This document shows positions 53,342 to 63,491 of a stretch of 64,000 bases of DNA, one piece after another. Within the stretch, counting starts at the first letter, position 1. Each line of letters begins with the position of its first letter. This stretch comes from Pseudomonas sp. LS.1a. Lineage in GTDB: Bacteria; Pseudomonadota; Gammaproteobacteria; Pseudomonadales; Pseudomonadaceae. The stretch is taken from positions 4,194,001 through 4,258,000 of the forward strand of contig NZ_CP092827.1 in assembly GCF_022533585.1 (NCBI RefSeq), in the 5' to 3' direction. Below the pieces are notes generated by a model that made no database searches, had not been told where the DNA came from, and saw only the letters and a list, made by a program, of their open reading frames with translations. The position numbers and the translations under genes were made by a program.

Positions 53342-55174
53342 ATGCTGTACCGCCGTTTCGAACAACTGATCGACATCTTCCGCGACGCGCCCAGCGAGTC
53401 GCCGCCCGGCCAGGTCTGGCCGTTCTACCTGTATTACCTGCGCCAGGTGTGGCCGAGCTTTCTCGCCCTGCTGGTGGTCGGCCTGTTCGCCTCACTGATC
53501 GAGGTGGCGATGTTCAGCTACCTGAGCCGCATCATCGACCTGGCCCAAGGCACACCCAATGCCAACTTCTTCAGTGAGCACAGTGGCGAGCTGATCTGGA
53601 TGCTGGTGGTGATCCTGCTGCTGCGGCCGGTGTTCTTCGGCCTGCACGATCTGCTGGTGCACCAGACCATCAACCCCGGCATGACCAGCCTGATCCGCTG
53701 GCAGAACCACACGTACGTGCTCAAGCAGAGCCTGAACTTCTTCCAGAGCGATTTCGCCGGGCGCATCGCCCAGCGCATCATGCAGACCGGCAACTCGCTG
53801 CGCGACTCCGCCGTGCAGGCGGTGGATGCGCTGTGGCATGTGCTGATCTACGCCATCACCTCGCTGGTGCTGTTCGCCGAGGCCGACTGGCGCCTGATGC
53901 TGCCGCTGCTGCTGTGGATCATCGGCTACATCGCCGCGCTGTACTACTTTGTGCCACGGGTGAAGGAACGTTCGGTTATTTCCTCCGATGCCCGCTCCAA
54001 GCTGATGGGGCGAATCGTCGATGGCTACACCAACATCGCCACCCTCAAGCTGTTCGCCCATACCGACTACGAACAGCAGTACGCCCGCGAAGCGATCAGC
54101 GAACAGACCGAGAAAACCCAGCTGGCAGCGCGCGTGGTCACCAGCATGGACGTGGTCATCACCACCCTCAACGGCTTGCTGGTGGTCGCCACCACCGGTC
54201 TGGCGCTGTGGTTGTGGAGCCAGTCGCTGATCACCGTCGGCGCCATCGCCCTGGCCACCGGTCTGGTGATCCGCATCGTCAACATGTCGGGCTGGATCAT
54301 GTGGGTGGTCAACGGCATCTTCGAAAACATCGGCATGGTCCAGGACGGCCTGCAGACCATCGCCCAGCCGGTCACCGTCACCGACCGGCCCAACGCGCCA
54401 GCGCTCAAGGTCAGCCGCGGCGCGGTGCGTTTCGATGATGTGGACTTCCATTACGGCAAGGCCGCCAATGTGATCGAAGGGCTAGACCTGGACATCCGAC
54501 CGGGCGAGAAGATCGGCCTGATCGGCCCGTCCGGGGCGGGCAAGTCGACCCTGGTCAACCTGCTGCTACGGCTGTACGACGTGCAGGGCGGGCGCATCCT
54601 CATCGACGGCCAGGACATTGCCGAGGTAAGCCAGGCCAGCCTGCGCGCGCAGATCGGCATGATCACCCAGGACACCTCGCTGCTGCACCGCTCGATCCGC
54701 GACAACCTGCTGTATGGCCGCCCCGGTGCCAGCGAGGCCGAGCTGCTCGAAGCAGTACGCCGGGCGCGGGCTGACGAGTTCATCCCGCAGCTGTCGGATG
54801 CCCTGGGCCGCACCGGCTTCGATGCCCACGTGGGCGAGCGCGGGGTCAAGCTGTCGGGCGGCCAGCGCCAACGCATCGCCATCGCCCGGGTGCTGTTGAA
54901 GAATGCACCGATCCTGATCATGGACGAGGCCACCTCGGCGCTGGACTCGGAGGTGGAGGCAGCGATCCAGGAAAGCCTGGAGACGCTGATGCAGGGCAAG
55001 ACAGTGATCGCCATTGCCCACCGGCTGTCCACCATTGCGCGGATGGACCGGCTGGTGGTGCTGGACAAGGGGCGGATTGTAGAAAGTGGCAGCCACAGTG
55101 AACTGCTGGAGCAGCAAGGCTTGTATGCCCGGTTGTGGCATCACCAGACGGGAGGATTTGTCGGGGTCGACTGA
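53342..55174 (+). CDS. ABC exporter, half-transporter (MsbA-like)
   Basis: A 610-aa fusion of a six-helix type IV exporter domain and an ATPase. The ATPase shows Walker A GPSGAGKST, Q-loop MITQDTSLL, signature LSGGQRQR, Walker B ILIMDEATSALD and His switch IAIAHRLS. The protein would act as a homodimer. Relatives export lipids or multiple drugs; the true substrate is unknown. I chose ATG 53342; a GTG at 53330 overlaps the AGGAG site. Confidence 0.92.
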   Translation: MLYRRFEQLIDIFRDAPSESPPGQVWPFYLYYLRQVWPSFLALLVVGLFASLIEVAMFSYLSRIIDLAQGTPNANFFSEHSGELIWMLVVILLLRPVFFGLHDLLVHQTINPGMTSLIRWQNHTYVLKQSLNFFQSDFAGRIAQRIMQTGNSLRDSAVQAVDALWHVLIYAITSLVLFAEADWRLMLPLLLWIIGYIAALYYFVPRVKERSVISSDARSKLMGRIVDGYTNIATLKLFAHTDYEQQYAREAISEQTEKTQLAARVVTSMDVVITTLNGLLVVATTGLALWLWSQSLITVGAIALATGLVIRIVNMSGWIMWVVNGIFENIGMVQDGLQTIAQPVTVTDRPNAPALKVSRGAVRFDDVDFHYGKAANVIEGLDLDIRPGEKIGLIGPSGAGKSTLVNLLLRLYDVQGGRILIDGQDIAEVSQASLRAQIGMITQDTSLLHRSIRDNLLYGRPGASEAELLEAVRRARADEFIPQLSDALGRTGFDAHVGERGVKLSGGQRQRIAIARVLLKNAPILIMDEATSALDSEVEAAIQESLETLMQGKTVIAIAHRLSTIARMDRLVVLDKGRIVESGSHSELLEQQGLYARLWHHQTGGFVGVD

Positions 55175-55176
55175 TT

Positions 55177-55286
55177 CCTGTACTGGCCTCTTCGCGGGTG
55201 AACCCGCTCCCACAGGGACCGCACAAATTTCACGGTCTATGCAGTACCTGTGGGAGCGGGTTCACCCGCGAAAGGGCCGGCACAGG
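55177..55286. repeat. REP pair
   Basis: Inverted pair with the GGTGAACCC variant core, between convergent genes. Confidence 0.9.
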
Positions 55287-55299
55287 CAATATGAATGGA

Positions 55300-56427
55300 T
55301 CAGTCCCGGCGATAGGGCAACATCCCCCGGGCCTCCTCGGCATAGGCCCGCACCCCTTCCCGCTCCTGCACCAGAAAATCCTCCACCGCCCGCCGCAACC
55401 CCGGGTGCAGCAGGTAGTGCCACGACCGCGTCAGCACCGGCTCGAACCCGCGAATCAGCTTGTGCTCCCCCTGCGCCCCGGCATCGAAGCGCTGCAACCC
55501 CTCGGCAATGGCAAAGTCCATGCCCTGGTAGAAACACGTTTCGAAATGCAGCCGGTCGAATTCATCCAGGCACCCCCAGTAGCGGCCAAACAGGCTGTCG
55601 CCCCCCACCAGGCTCAGGGCCATGGCCACATCACGCCCACCCTGCCGCGCCATCACCACACGCAACGCCTCGGGCATGCGTTCTGCCAGCAGGCTGAAAA
55701 ACGCGCGTGTCAGATAGGGCGCACGGCGGCGCACCGCATAGGTGTTGGCGTAGCAGCGGTAGACGAAATCCCACTGCGCCTCATCCAGTTCTCCCCCACG
55801 GTACCAGCGGAACTCAATGCCGTGCCCGGCCACCTGTTCACGTTCCTTGCGCATCTGCTTGCGCTTGCGCGAACTCAGGCTGTCGAGAAAATCCTGGAAG
55901 TCGCGGTAGCCGTGGTTGCGCCAATGGAACTGGCAACCCAGGCGCTCCATCCAGCCCGGCTGGCTGGCCAGTTGTTCGTCCAGCGCCGGCTCGGTGAAAT
56001 TGATGTGCGCGCCAGACAGCCCACCCTTGCCCAGATACTCCGGCAACGCCTGCAGCACCAGCAAGCCATCGGCTGGGTCGGCGGCGAGCAGGCGCGGGCC
56101 GCTGACCGGGCTGAACGGCACGGCACCCAGCAGCTTGGGGTAGTAGGCGATGCCGGCCCGCTCACAGGCATCGGCCCAGCCATGGTCGAACACGTACTCG
56201 CCAAACGAGTGCCATTTGCGGTACGCCGGCAGCAGTGCCCGTACCTGCCCGTCCCGCTCCAGCACCAGGTGCTCGGCGGCCCAGCCGGTGCTGCGTGCGA
56301 CGCTGCCGCTGTCCTCCATGGCACTGAGAAACGCATGGCGCAGGAACGGTTGGCCGGCCGGCACCAGGGCATCCCAGGTGGCCGCCGGAAGATCACGCAA
56401 ATGGGCAAGGCTATACAGGCTGGTCAC
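55300..56427 (-). CDS. GNAT/FemAB-like protein (DUF482 family)
   Basis: A 375-aa protein of the peptidogalycan-biosynthesis/DUF482 family, distant to FemAB and GNAT acyltransferases. Typical segments: PFLRHAFLSAMEDSGSV, HINFTEPA, GCQFHWRNHGYRDFQDFLDS with RKRKQMRKERE and FETCFYQGMDFAIAEGLQRF. The likely activity is amino-acyl or acyl transfer; the target is unknown. I chose the GTG at 56427; an upstream TTG at 56484 is weak. Confidence 0.85.
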   Translation of the reverse strand: MTSLYSLAHLRDLPAATWDALVPAGQPFLRHAFLSAMEDSGSVARSTGWAAEHLVLERDGQVRALLPAYRKWHSFGEYVFDHGWADACERAGIAYYPKLLGAVPFSPVSGPRLLAADPADGLLVLQALPEYLGKGGLSGAHINFTEPALDEQLASQPGWMERLGCQFHWRNHGYRDFQDFLDSLSSRKRKQMRKEREQVAGHGIEFRWYRGGELDEAQWDFVYRCYANTYAVRRRAPYLTRAFFSLLAERMPEALRVVMARQGGRDVAMALSLVGGDSLFGRYWGCLDEFDRLHFETCFYQGMDFAIAEGLQRFDAGAQGEHKLIRGFEPVLTRSWHYLLHPGLRRAVEDFLVQEREGVRAYAEEARGMLPYRRD

Positions 56428-56689
56428 GGTTTTGGCTCGCTGTCTCAAGGTACCCAGTATCCCCAAGGAAGGCCCGCCACTCAAATCACCAACGCCGGGC
56501 CAGATCCTTTCATTCTCAATTACTTAACCGCAGTGCCACTAATTCGACATTAATCTGTCATTCGCCCCCGCAATACTTGCGCCTGTTTTCCGGAACCCCA
56601 GAACCTGTCTATTCAGGCCCTTTCCGAAGACATGCCAACACGGGGCGGGCGCTTGAGCCTCCCCCATCTTATTCAACAGGGAGAACCTT

Positions 56690-57934
56690 ATGCGTCTTGT
56701 TTCTACACTTACCGGAGTGAGCCTCACCGGCATGATGCTGGCTCTGAGTACTCCGGCCAGTGCAGCTGTCGACGCCAAGCTGCTCGAAATGCTCCGCGCC
56801 AATGGCTCGATCAACCAGGCGCAGTACAACGAACTGCAGGCGGACCTGGCTCAAGAAACCAAGGAAAAGGCCGCTCAGAAAGCTCAGTCCGAACGGATGA
56901 GCTCCTTTGAACAGAAAGTGGCATGGGCCGCCAAGACTCAGATCAAGGGTGATGTGCGCCTGCGTTACGAAGACGTCAACGTCGACGACCCGATCGCTCG
57001 CAGCGGCAACCAGGACCGTGAACGTGTACGTGCCCGTGTCGGCTTCTACAGCGAGATCAACCCGCAGGTCGACGCCGGCGTGCGTGTGGCCACCGGCAGC
57101 AGCGCCGATGCCCGCTCGACCAACCAGAGCCTGGACAACTACTTCGAGAAGAAATCGCTGTGGGTTGACCTGGCCTACCTCGACTGGCACCCGACTGCCG
57201 TCCCGAACCTGCACCTGATCGGCGGCAAGATGCTGCAGCCATGGGTGAGCATGGGCGACATCATCTGGGACAGCGACATCAACCCGGAAGGCCTGGCCGC
57301 GACCTACAAGACCAACCTCGGCCCGGCCGAAGTGTTCGGCAGCATCGGCCACTACAACCTGAAGGACAACGTCGACGGCGACGGCGTGCAGTTCAAGCAC
57401 GACGCACAACTGTACGCGGCCCAGCTGGGTACCAAGTTCAACGCGGCTGACACCGTCAAGGTCACCGTCGGTGGCAGCATCTACGGCTACGACAACGACA
57501 AGGAATCTGCTGCCCTGCGTTCGCTGGGCAACACCACCAACGAGTTCCAGCTGGTGGAAGGTTTCGGCCAGGTCGACTTCACCGGCTTCGCCATCCCGCT
57601 GTCGGCCTACGGCCAGTTCGTCAAGAACACCGAAAGCACCGATGGCAAGGACAAGGCCTGGCTGGCTGGCCTGAAGAGCAAGATCGGTGCCTGGAGCCTG
57701 GACTACAACTACCGCGACGTGCAGCGTAACGGTGTAGTCAGCCTGTTCACCGACTCCGACTTCGGTAACGGCTTCACCGGTTCCCGTGGCCACAAGTTCA
57801 AGGTGGGTTACGAAATCGACAAGAACTTCGCCCTCGGCGCGGCCTACATGATGGCCAAGACCGACTTCTCCAACCTGCCGAACAGCGATGCTGACGTAGA
57901 CACGCTGCAGGTAGACCTGGAAGCCAAGTTCTAA
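56690..57934 (+). CDS. outer-membrane porin (Porin_8-like)
   Basis: A 414-aa outer-membrane protein. A signal peptide ends near STPASA (about residue 26). A short coiled segment (LLEMLRANGSINQAQYNELQ) precedes a beta-barrel with alternating strands, ending VDLEAKF with terminal Phe as the assembly signal. The layout is that of the putative porin family found in pseudomonads; the pore's substrate is unknown. Codon choice is markedly biased to C-ending optimal codons, suggesting high expression. A strong terminator follows. Confidence 0.88.
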   Translation: MRLVSTLTGVSLTGMMLALSTPASAAVDAKLLEMLRANGSINQAQYNELQADLAQETKEKAAQKAQSERMSSFEQKVAWAAKTQIKGDVRLRYEDVNVDDPIARSGNQDRERVRARVGFYSEINPQVDAGVRVATGSSADARSTNQSLDNYFEKKSLWVDLAYLDWHPTAVPNLHLIGGKMLQPWVSMGDIIWDSDINPEGLAATYKTNLGPAEVFGSIGHYNLKDNVDGDGVQFKHDAQLYAAQLGTKFNAADTVKVTVGGSIYGYDNDKESAALRSLGNTTNEFQLVEGFGQVDFTGFAIPLSAYGQFVKNTESTDGKDKAWLAGLKSKIGAWSLDYNYRDVQRNGVVSLFTDSDFGNGFTGSRGHKFKVGYEIDKNFALGAAYMMAKTDFSNLPNSDADVDTLQVDLEAKF

Positions 57935-57960
57935 GCGACACCCTGCACTGCTTCAGCTGA

Positions 57961-58003
57961 AGCGGGAAATGCCGACCCCATCCGGCATTTCCCGCTTTTT
58001 TTG
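57961..58003 (+). terminator. porin intrinsic terminator
   Basis: AGCGGGAAATGCCG and CGGCATTTCCCGCT form a perfect 14-bp stem with an eight-base loop, followed by seven T residues. Confidence 0.95.
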
Positions 58004-58017
58004 CCTGTGACAAATGC

Positions 58018-58116
58018 ACCGGCCTCTTCGCGGGTAAACCCGCTCCCACAGGGATATCACAGATTCGAATGCTGTGGTGTCCCTGTGGGAGCGGGTTCAC
58101 CCGCGAAGAGGCCGGT
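58018..58116. repeat. REP pair
   Basis: Inverted pair just after the porin terminator; right arm has the GGTTCACCC variant. Confidence 0.9.
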
Positions 58117-58132
58117 ACTGGCTTGCGCTCAA

Positions 58133-59254
58133 TCAGCGCTTGCGCAGGATCACGCTACCAATCGAGTACCCCGCACCAAACGAGCTCAACACCCCCAGCG
58201 AGCCCTTGGCCAGGTCGTCCTGGTACAGGTGGAAAGCAATCACCGACCCCGCCGAACTGGTATTGGCATAACGGTCGAGAATCACCGGTGCATCTTCCTC
58301 GGCCACTTCACGCCCCAGCAGTTTCTTGACGATCAGGTGGTTCATGCTGAGGTTGGCCTGGTGCAGCCAGAAGCGTTTCACATCGCCTGGTTGCAGCCCG
58401 TTTTCCTGCAGGTGCTCACCGATCAGCTCGGCCACCTTCGGGCACACCTCGCGGAACACCTTGCGGCCTTCCTGGATGAACAGTTTGTCTGCCGCACCCT
58501 CGCCCTCTTCCGCCGCGCGGTTGAGGAAGCCGAAGTTGTTGCGGATGTTGTTGGAGAACTCGGTCCACAGCTTGCTGCTGACGATATCGAACTGGTGCGC
58601 CGAGGTGGCCTTGTCGGCACGTTCGAGCAACACCGCGGTGGCGGCATCACCAAAGATGAAGTGGCTGTCACGGTCACGGAAGTTCAGGTGGCCGGTGCAC
58701 ACCTCCGGGTTGACCATCAGCACCGCACGCGCCTGCCCCAGGGCCACGCTGTTGGCGGCAGTCTGGATGCCGAAAGTGGCCGACGAACAGGCCACGTTCA
58801 TGTCGAAGGCAAAGCCCTGGATGCCCAGCGCCTGCTGCACTTCGATGGCGATGGCCGGGTACGGGCGCTGCAGGTTGGAGCAGGCGACGATCACCCCGTC
58901 GACATCGGCAGCGCTGCGGCCGGCGCGCTCCAGGGCCTGGCGGGCAGCGGCCACGGCCATTTCGCAGAGCACCGACGGTTCGTCGTTGGAGCGCTCGGGC
59001 AGGCGCGGTTTCATGCGCTGCGGGTCGAGGATGCCGGCCTTGTCCATGACGAAGCGGCTCTTGATGCCCGAGGCCTTTTCGATGAACGCCGCGTCGGACA
59101 GCGGCGCCGCTTCGACTTCACCGCGCTCGATGGCAGCGGCGTTGTCCTGGTTGAACTGCTGCGACCAGGTGTTGAAGGAAGCCACCAGTTCTTCGTTGGA
59201 AATGCTCTGGGCCGGGGTGTACAGGCCGGTGCCGCTGATCACGACGTTATGCAC
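58133..59254 (-). CDS. beta-ketoacyl-ACP synthase III, FabH-like
   Basis: A 373-aa thiolase-fold condensing enzyme. The catalytic Cys156 lies in NVACSSATFG, with His in FWLHQANLSM and Asn in YANTSSAGSVI. It is longer than the housekeeping FabH of about 320 residues and resembles the P. aeruginosa PA3286-type enzyme, which condenses medium-chain acyl-CoA with malonyl-ACP and feeds beta-oxidation products into fatty acid synthesis. I chose GTG 59254, with AGAGGA upstream. It stands alone between REP pairs. Confidence 0.88.
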   Translation of the reverse strand: MHNVVISGTGLYTPAQSISNEELVASFNTWSQQFNQDNAAAIERGEVEAAPLSDAAFIEKASGIKSRFVMDKAGILDPQRMKPRLPERSNDEPSVLCEMAVAAARQALERAGRSAADVDGVIVACSNLQRPYPAIAIEVQQALGIQGFAFDMNVACSSATFGIQTAANSVALGQARAVLMVNPEVCTGHLNFRDRDSHFIFGDAATAVLLERADKATSAHQFDIVSSKLWTEFSNNIRNNFGFLNRAAEEGEGAADKLFIQEGRKVFREVCPKVAELIGEHLQENGLQPGDVKRFWLHQANLSMNHLIVKKLLGREVAEEDAPVILDRYANTSSAGSVIAFHLYQDDLAKGSLGVLSSFGAGYSIGSVILRKR

Positions 59255-59338
59255 GGTCGTTCCTCTGGTCAAAGGCCATCGCCACGGGGCGCTGGCTGGA
59301 AACATGACAGGTTAATGGCACTTTAGTGCCAATTTAAA

Positions 59339-59460
59339 GGCGAGGGCTGCGCCCTCGTTCGCGGGCACGCCCGCTCCCACAGGTACAGCACAGGCAGCGA
59401 ACCTTGCACATCACCTGTGGGAGCGGGCGTGCCCGCGAAGGGGCCGCAAAGCGGCCCCAA
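59339..59460. repeat. REP pair
   Basis: Inverted pair with core CGCGGGCACGCCCGCTCCCA, flanked by hairpins (GAGGGCTGCGCCCTC and GGGGCCGC-AAA-GCGGCCCC). Confidence 0.9.
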
Positions 59461-59491
59461 ATTGCATCAATATTGCCACATCTGCGGAAGT

Positions 59492-62400
59492 TTAGCCCTC
59501 CACCTGGCTCCATTGCTTGCTCAATCGCTTGTCGGAAATCGGCACCTTGGTCCCCAACTGCTGGGCGAACAGCGACACCCGATATTCCTCCAGCCACCAG
59601 CGGTACAGGGTCAACTGTTCATCGCGCTTGCCTTCCTGGGCATGCTTGTCGGCACGGGCCTTGTACTGCGCCCACAGGTTGGCCAGCTCGCCGCTCCACA
59701 CCCGGTCCTTCTGTACCTGCGAACCCAGCTTCTCCAGGCGCAGTTCCACCGCCTTGAGGTAACGCGGCAGCTCCTTGAACCAGGCCCCGGGGGTTTCGCG
59801 CACGAAGCCCGGGTACACCAGGTTGCCCAGCTGTTGCTTGATGTCGTTCAGCGCCACCGCCTGGCTCAGGTCGATCTTGCCCTTGAAGCGCTTCTGCAGC
59901 CCATGCCACAGCTTCAGCACTTCCAACGTCTGCCGTGCCAGGCGCTCGGCATGCTCGGCCCAGCTGCCGCGCTTGCGCTCGGCCAGGCCAGCCAGGGCCG
60001 CACCATCGCGTGGCAGCGGCTGTTCGCCTTCAAGGATGCAGCTGTCCAGGCTGGCCAGCAGAATATCCTCGACCAGCGCCTCGACCCGGCCCATTTCCCG
60101 GTACAGCAGGCCCAGCTCGGTCAGTCCCGGCAGCTTGCCGCGCAGGTACTTGGCCGGCTCGGCCAACTGCTGCAGCAACAGGCGCTGCAAGGCGCGGCGG
60201 TGCTGGAACTCGGCTTCGGCCTGAGTCGAGAAGCGCCCCTCGCGCACGGTGCCGCCCTCCTCCACCAGCGCCGGGTATACGGTCATCGACAGGCCGGCGA
60301 TCTTCTGCTGCGCGGTCTGCTTCACCTCACTGAAAGCCTTGGCCTGCACCGGTTGCTCGCTCTTGGCGTCACGCGGCACGGCCAGCGCTGCCTGGCTGGC
60401 GGCGGCAAAGCGCGCGGTCAGCTCGGCCAGGTCGCGGCCTTCACCCAGGAACTTGCCCTGGCCGTCGACCACTTCGATGTTCATGCGCAGGTGGCCTTCA
60501 ACCAGGTTGACCGACTCGTCCCAGGCCTCGTCAGGCACACGGGCGCCGGTCATGCGCAGCAGCTCCTGGCCCAGGGCCTGCGGCAATGCGCCCTGGCCAA
60601 AGGTCATGCGCGCCAGCGAGGCCTTGACGAAGTCCGGCACCGGCACGAAGTTCTTGCGCAGGGCCTTGGGCAGGTTGCGCACCAGCGCCACGCACTTGGC
60701 TTCCAGCAGGCCCGGCACCAGCCATTCCAGGCGCTCGCCCGGCAGGCTCGGCAGCAGCGGTGCCGGCACCCGTACGGTCACGCCATCGCGGGGGTGGCCG
60801 GGCTCGAAGTGGTAACTCAGCGGCAGGCGCAGCTCGCCCACCTGCATGCTGTCGGGGTATTGCGCGGCGGTGACTTCGCTGGCCTCACGGGCCAACACGT
60901 CTTCCTCGCGCATGATCAGCAGGTTGGCGTCCTTCTGGCTGCCCATGCGGTACCAGCTGTCGAAGGTCGCGGTCTGGTGGATTTCCGCCGGCAGGCGCGC
61001 TTCGTAGAAGGCGTACAGCGTCTCTTCGTCGGCGAGGATGTCACGGCGGCGGGCCTTGGCCTCCAGTTCGTCGAGCTCTTCCAGCAGGCGCTTGTTGGCC
61101 GCCAGGCACTTGGCCCGCGACTGGATTTCGCCACGCACCAGGCCTTCGCGGATGAACAGCTCGCGCGAGGTGACCGGGTCGATGGGGCCGAAATGCACCG
61201 GTCGACGGCCGACCAGGATCAGGCCGTACAGGGTGATCTGCTCGTAGGCCACCACCTGCCCGCGCTTCTTCTCCCAGTGCGGCTCGAAGTGGTTCTTCTT
61301 GACCAGGTGGCCGGCCAGCGGCTCGATCCAGTCCGGCTCGATCCTGGCCACCATGCGTGCGTACAGCTTGGTGGTTTCGACCAGTTCGGCAGCCATCACC
61401 CACTGCGGGCGCTTGCGCCCCAGGCCCGACGACGGGTGCACCCAGAAGCGCCGCTGGCGGGCGCCCTGGTAGTCGCCCTCTTCGGTCTTCTGGCCGATCT
61501 GGCTGAGCAGGCCGCTGAGAATGGCCTTGTGCATTTTCGGGTAGTCGGACGGGTCCTTGTTCACCGTCAGTTGCAGGTCACGGCAGATCAGCGCCAGCTG
61601 GCGATGGGCATCGCGCCATTCGCGCAGGCGCAGGTAATTCAGGAAGTTCTTGCGGCACCAGTTGCGCAGCGGGTTGGCGGTCAGCGCCTGGCGCTGTTCC
61701 TCGAAGCCACGCCACAGGTTGACCAGCGCGGCAAAGTCGGAATCCACGTCCTTCCATTGCGCGTGGGCCTGGTCGGCGGCCTGCTGACGCTCCGGCGGGC
61801 GTTCGCGCGGGTCTTGCACCGACAGCGCACTGGTGACGATCAGCACTTCCTGCAGGCTGCCCAGGCGGGCGCCTTCGAGCAGCATGCGCCCCAACCGCGG
61901 GTCGATCGGCAGGCGCGCCAGCTGGCGGCCGATCGGCGTCAGCTGGTTCTCGCGGTTGACCGCCGACAGCTCCTGCAGCAGGTTGAAACCGTCGCTGATG
62001 GCCTTGCCATCCGGCGGCTCGATGAACGGGAAGGCATCGATCGCGCCCAGGCGCAGGTGCAGCATCTGCAGGATCACCGCCGCCAGGTTGGTGCGCAGGA
62101 TCTCCGGGTCGGTGAACGCCGGCCGGCTGTTGAAATCCTCTTCGCTGTACAGGCGCACGCAGATGCCCGGCTCGACCCGGCCACAGCGGCCCTTGCGCTG
62201 GTTGGCACTGGCCTGCGACACGGCCTCGATGGGCAGGCGCTGGACCTTGGCGCGGTAGCTGTAGCGGCTGATGCGTGCGGTACCGGTGTCGATCACATAG
62301 CGGATGCCAGGCACGGTCAGCGAGGTTTCCGCGACGTTGGTGGCCAGCACCACGCGGCGCCCGGTGTGCGGCTGGAAGATGCGCTGCTGCTCGGCCGGCG

Positions 62401-63397
62401 ACAGGCGCGCGTACAACGGCAGGATCTCGGTATGGCGCAGTTGCGCCTTGCGCAAGATCTCGGCGGCATCGCGGATCTCCCGCTCGCCCGGCAGGAAGAT
62501 CAGTACATCGCCGGGGCCCTTGCCCTCACTCCGCTCGTGGTGCGCCAGCTCATCCAGCGTGGCGAGGATGGCCTGGTCGACGGTGAGGTCGTCCTCGATC
62601 TGGTTGCCCTCCTCGTCCTGCTCGCTGGTCAGCGGGCGGTACCAGGTTTCCACCGGGAAGGTACGCCCGGACACCTCGATGATCGGTGCGCCGTCGAAGT
62701 GTTTGGAGAAGCGTTCCAGGTCGATGGTAGCCGAGGTGATGATCAGCTTCAGGTCCGGGCGACGGTGCAGCAGGGTCTTCAGGTAGCCGAGCAGGAAGTC
62801 GATGTTCAGGCTGCGTTCATGGGCTTCGTCGACGATGATCGTGTCGTAGCGTTCGAGGAAACGGTCGTGCTGGGTTTCGGCCAGCAGGATGCCGTCGGTC
62901 ATCAGCTTGACCAGGGTGTTGGCGTCGCTCTGGTCCTCGAAGCGCACCTGGTAGCCGACCAGCCCGCCCAGGGGCGTGCCCAGTTCTTCGGCGACCCGCG
63001 CAGCAACGCTGCGGGCGGCGATCCGGCGTGGCTGGGTGTGGGCGATCAGGCCATGGCTGCCACGGCCCAGTTCCAGGCAGATCTTCGGCAACTGGGTGGT
63101 CTTGCCCGAACCGGTTTCGCCGGCGATCACAAGCACCTGGTGTTCGGCCAAGGCCTTCTTGATTTCGTCACGCTTGGCAGCGATGGGCAGGCTGTCGTCG
63201 TAGCGCACGGTCGGCACGCTCTGCTGGCGCGCGGTGACCTGGGCGCAGGACGCCTGGACCTTTTCCACCCACTGCGCCAGCTTTGCCTCGTCTGGGCGCT
63301 TGCGCAGTTCGTGCAATTGCCGGCGCAGGCGATGGCGGTCGGCGATCATGGCGTGGTCGAGGTTTTGCAGCAGTTTGTCGATGGCGTGGTCAGTCAT
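59492..63397 (-). CDS. hrpA: ATP-dependent RNA helicase HrpA
   Basis: A 1301-aa DEAH-box helicase. Walker A GETGSGKT (residues 93-100), VDEAHERSLN (DEAH), SATID, a motif VI region with QRKGRCGRV, then the winged-helix, ratchet and OB-fold region and the DUF3418 C-terminal half found in HrpA. In E. coli HrpA resolves stalled, colliding ribosomes by pulling mRNA. I chose ATG 63397 (MTDHAIDKLL); a longer reading to 63535 would translate the REP arm. Confidence 0.94.
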   Translation of the reverse strand: MTDHAIDKLLQNLDHAMIADRHRLRRQLHELRKRPDEAKLAQWVEKVQASCAQVTARQQSVPTVRYDDSLPIAAKRDEIKKALAEHQVLVIAGETGSGKTTQLPKICLELGRGSHGLIAHTQPRRIAARSVAARVAEELGTPLGGLVGYQVRFEDQSDANTLVKLMTDGILLAETQHDRFLERYDTIIVDEAHERSLNIDFLLGYLKTLLHRRPDLKLIITSATIDLERFSKHFDGAPIIEVSGRTFPVETWYRPLTSEQDEEGNQIEDDLTVDQAILATLDELAHHERSEGKGPGDVLIFLPGEREIRDAAEILRKAQLRHTEILPLYARLSPAEQQRIFQPHTGRRVVLATNVAETSLTVPGIRYVIDTGTARISRYSYRAKVQRLPIEAVSQASANQRKGRCGRVEPGICVRLYSEEDFNSRPAFTDPEILRTNLAAVILQMLHLRLGAIDAFPFIEPPDGKAISDGFNLLQELSAVNRENQLTPIGRQLARLPIDPRLGRMLLEGARLGSLQEVLIVTSALSVQDPRERPPERQQAADQAHAQWKDVDSDFAALVNLWRGFEEQRQALTANPLRNWCRKNFLNYLRLREWRDAHRQLALICRDLQLTVNKDPSDYPKMHKAILSGLLSQIGQKTEEGDYQGARQRRFWVHPSSGLGRKRPQWVMAAELVETTKLYARMVARIEPDWIEPLAGHLVKKNHFEPHWEKKRGQVVAYEQITLYGLILVGRRPVHFGPIDPVTSRELFIREGLVRGEIQSRAKCLAANKRLLEELDELEAKARRRDILADEETLYAFYEARLPAEIHQTATFDSWYRMGSQKDANLLIMREEDVLAREASEVTAAQYPDSMQVGELRLPLSYHFEPGHPRDGVTVRVPAPLLPSLPGERLEWLVPGLLEAKCVALVRNLPKALRKNFVPVPDFVKASLARMTFGQGALPQALGQELLRMTGARVPDEAWDESVNLVEGHLRMNIEVVDGQGKFLGEGRDLAELTARFAAASQAALAVPRDAKSEQPVQAKAFSEVKQTAQQKIAGLSMTVYPALVEEGGTVREGRFSTQAEAEFQHRRALQRLLLQQLAEPAKYLRGKLPGLTELGLLYREMGRVEALVEDILLASLDSCILEGEQPLPRDGAALAGLAERKRGSWAEHAERLARQTLEVLKLWHGLQKRFKGKIDLSQAVALNDIKQQLGNLVYPGFVRETPGAWFKELPRYLKAVELRLEKLGSQVQKDRVWSGELANLWAQYKARADKHAQEGKRDEQLTLYRWWLEEYRVSLFAQQLGTKVPISDKRLSKQWSQVEG

Positions 63398-63491
63398 GGG
63401 GCTTTTTAGTGATGCAGGTGGGCCTGCTTTTTCATGATCGGCATTCGAAGGATGCGCGATTGTCGCAGATTTGCCGGTTCTCTGCTGCCTG

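Noticed and set aside
59417..63409. Plus-strand open frame of 1330 codons opposite hrpA
   Set aside because: Same cause: high-GC antisense frame with low-complexity composition; the minus-strand HrpA motifs are unmistakable.
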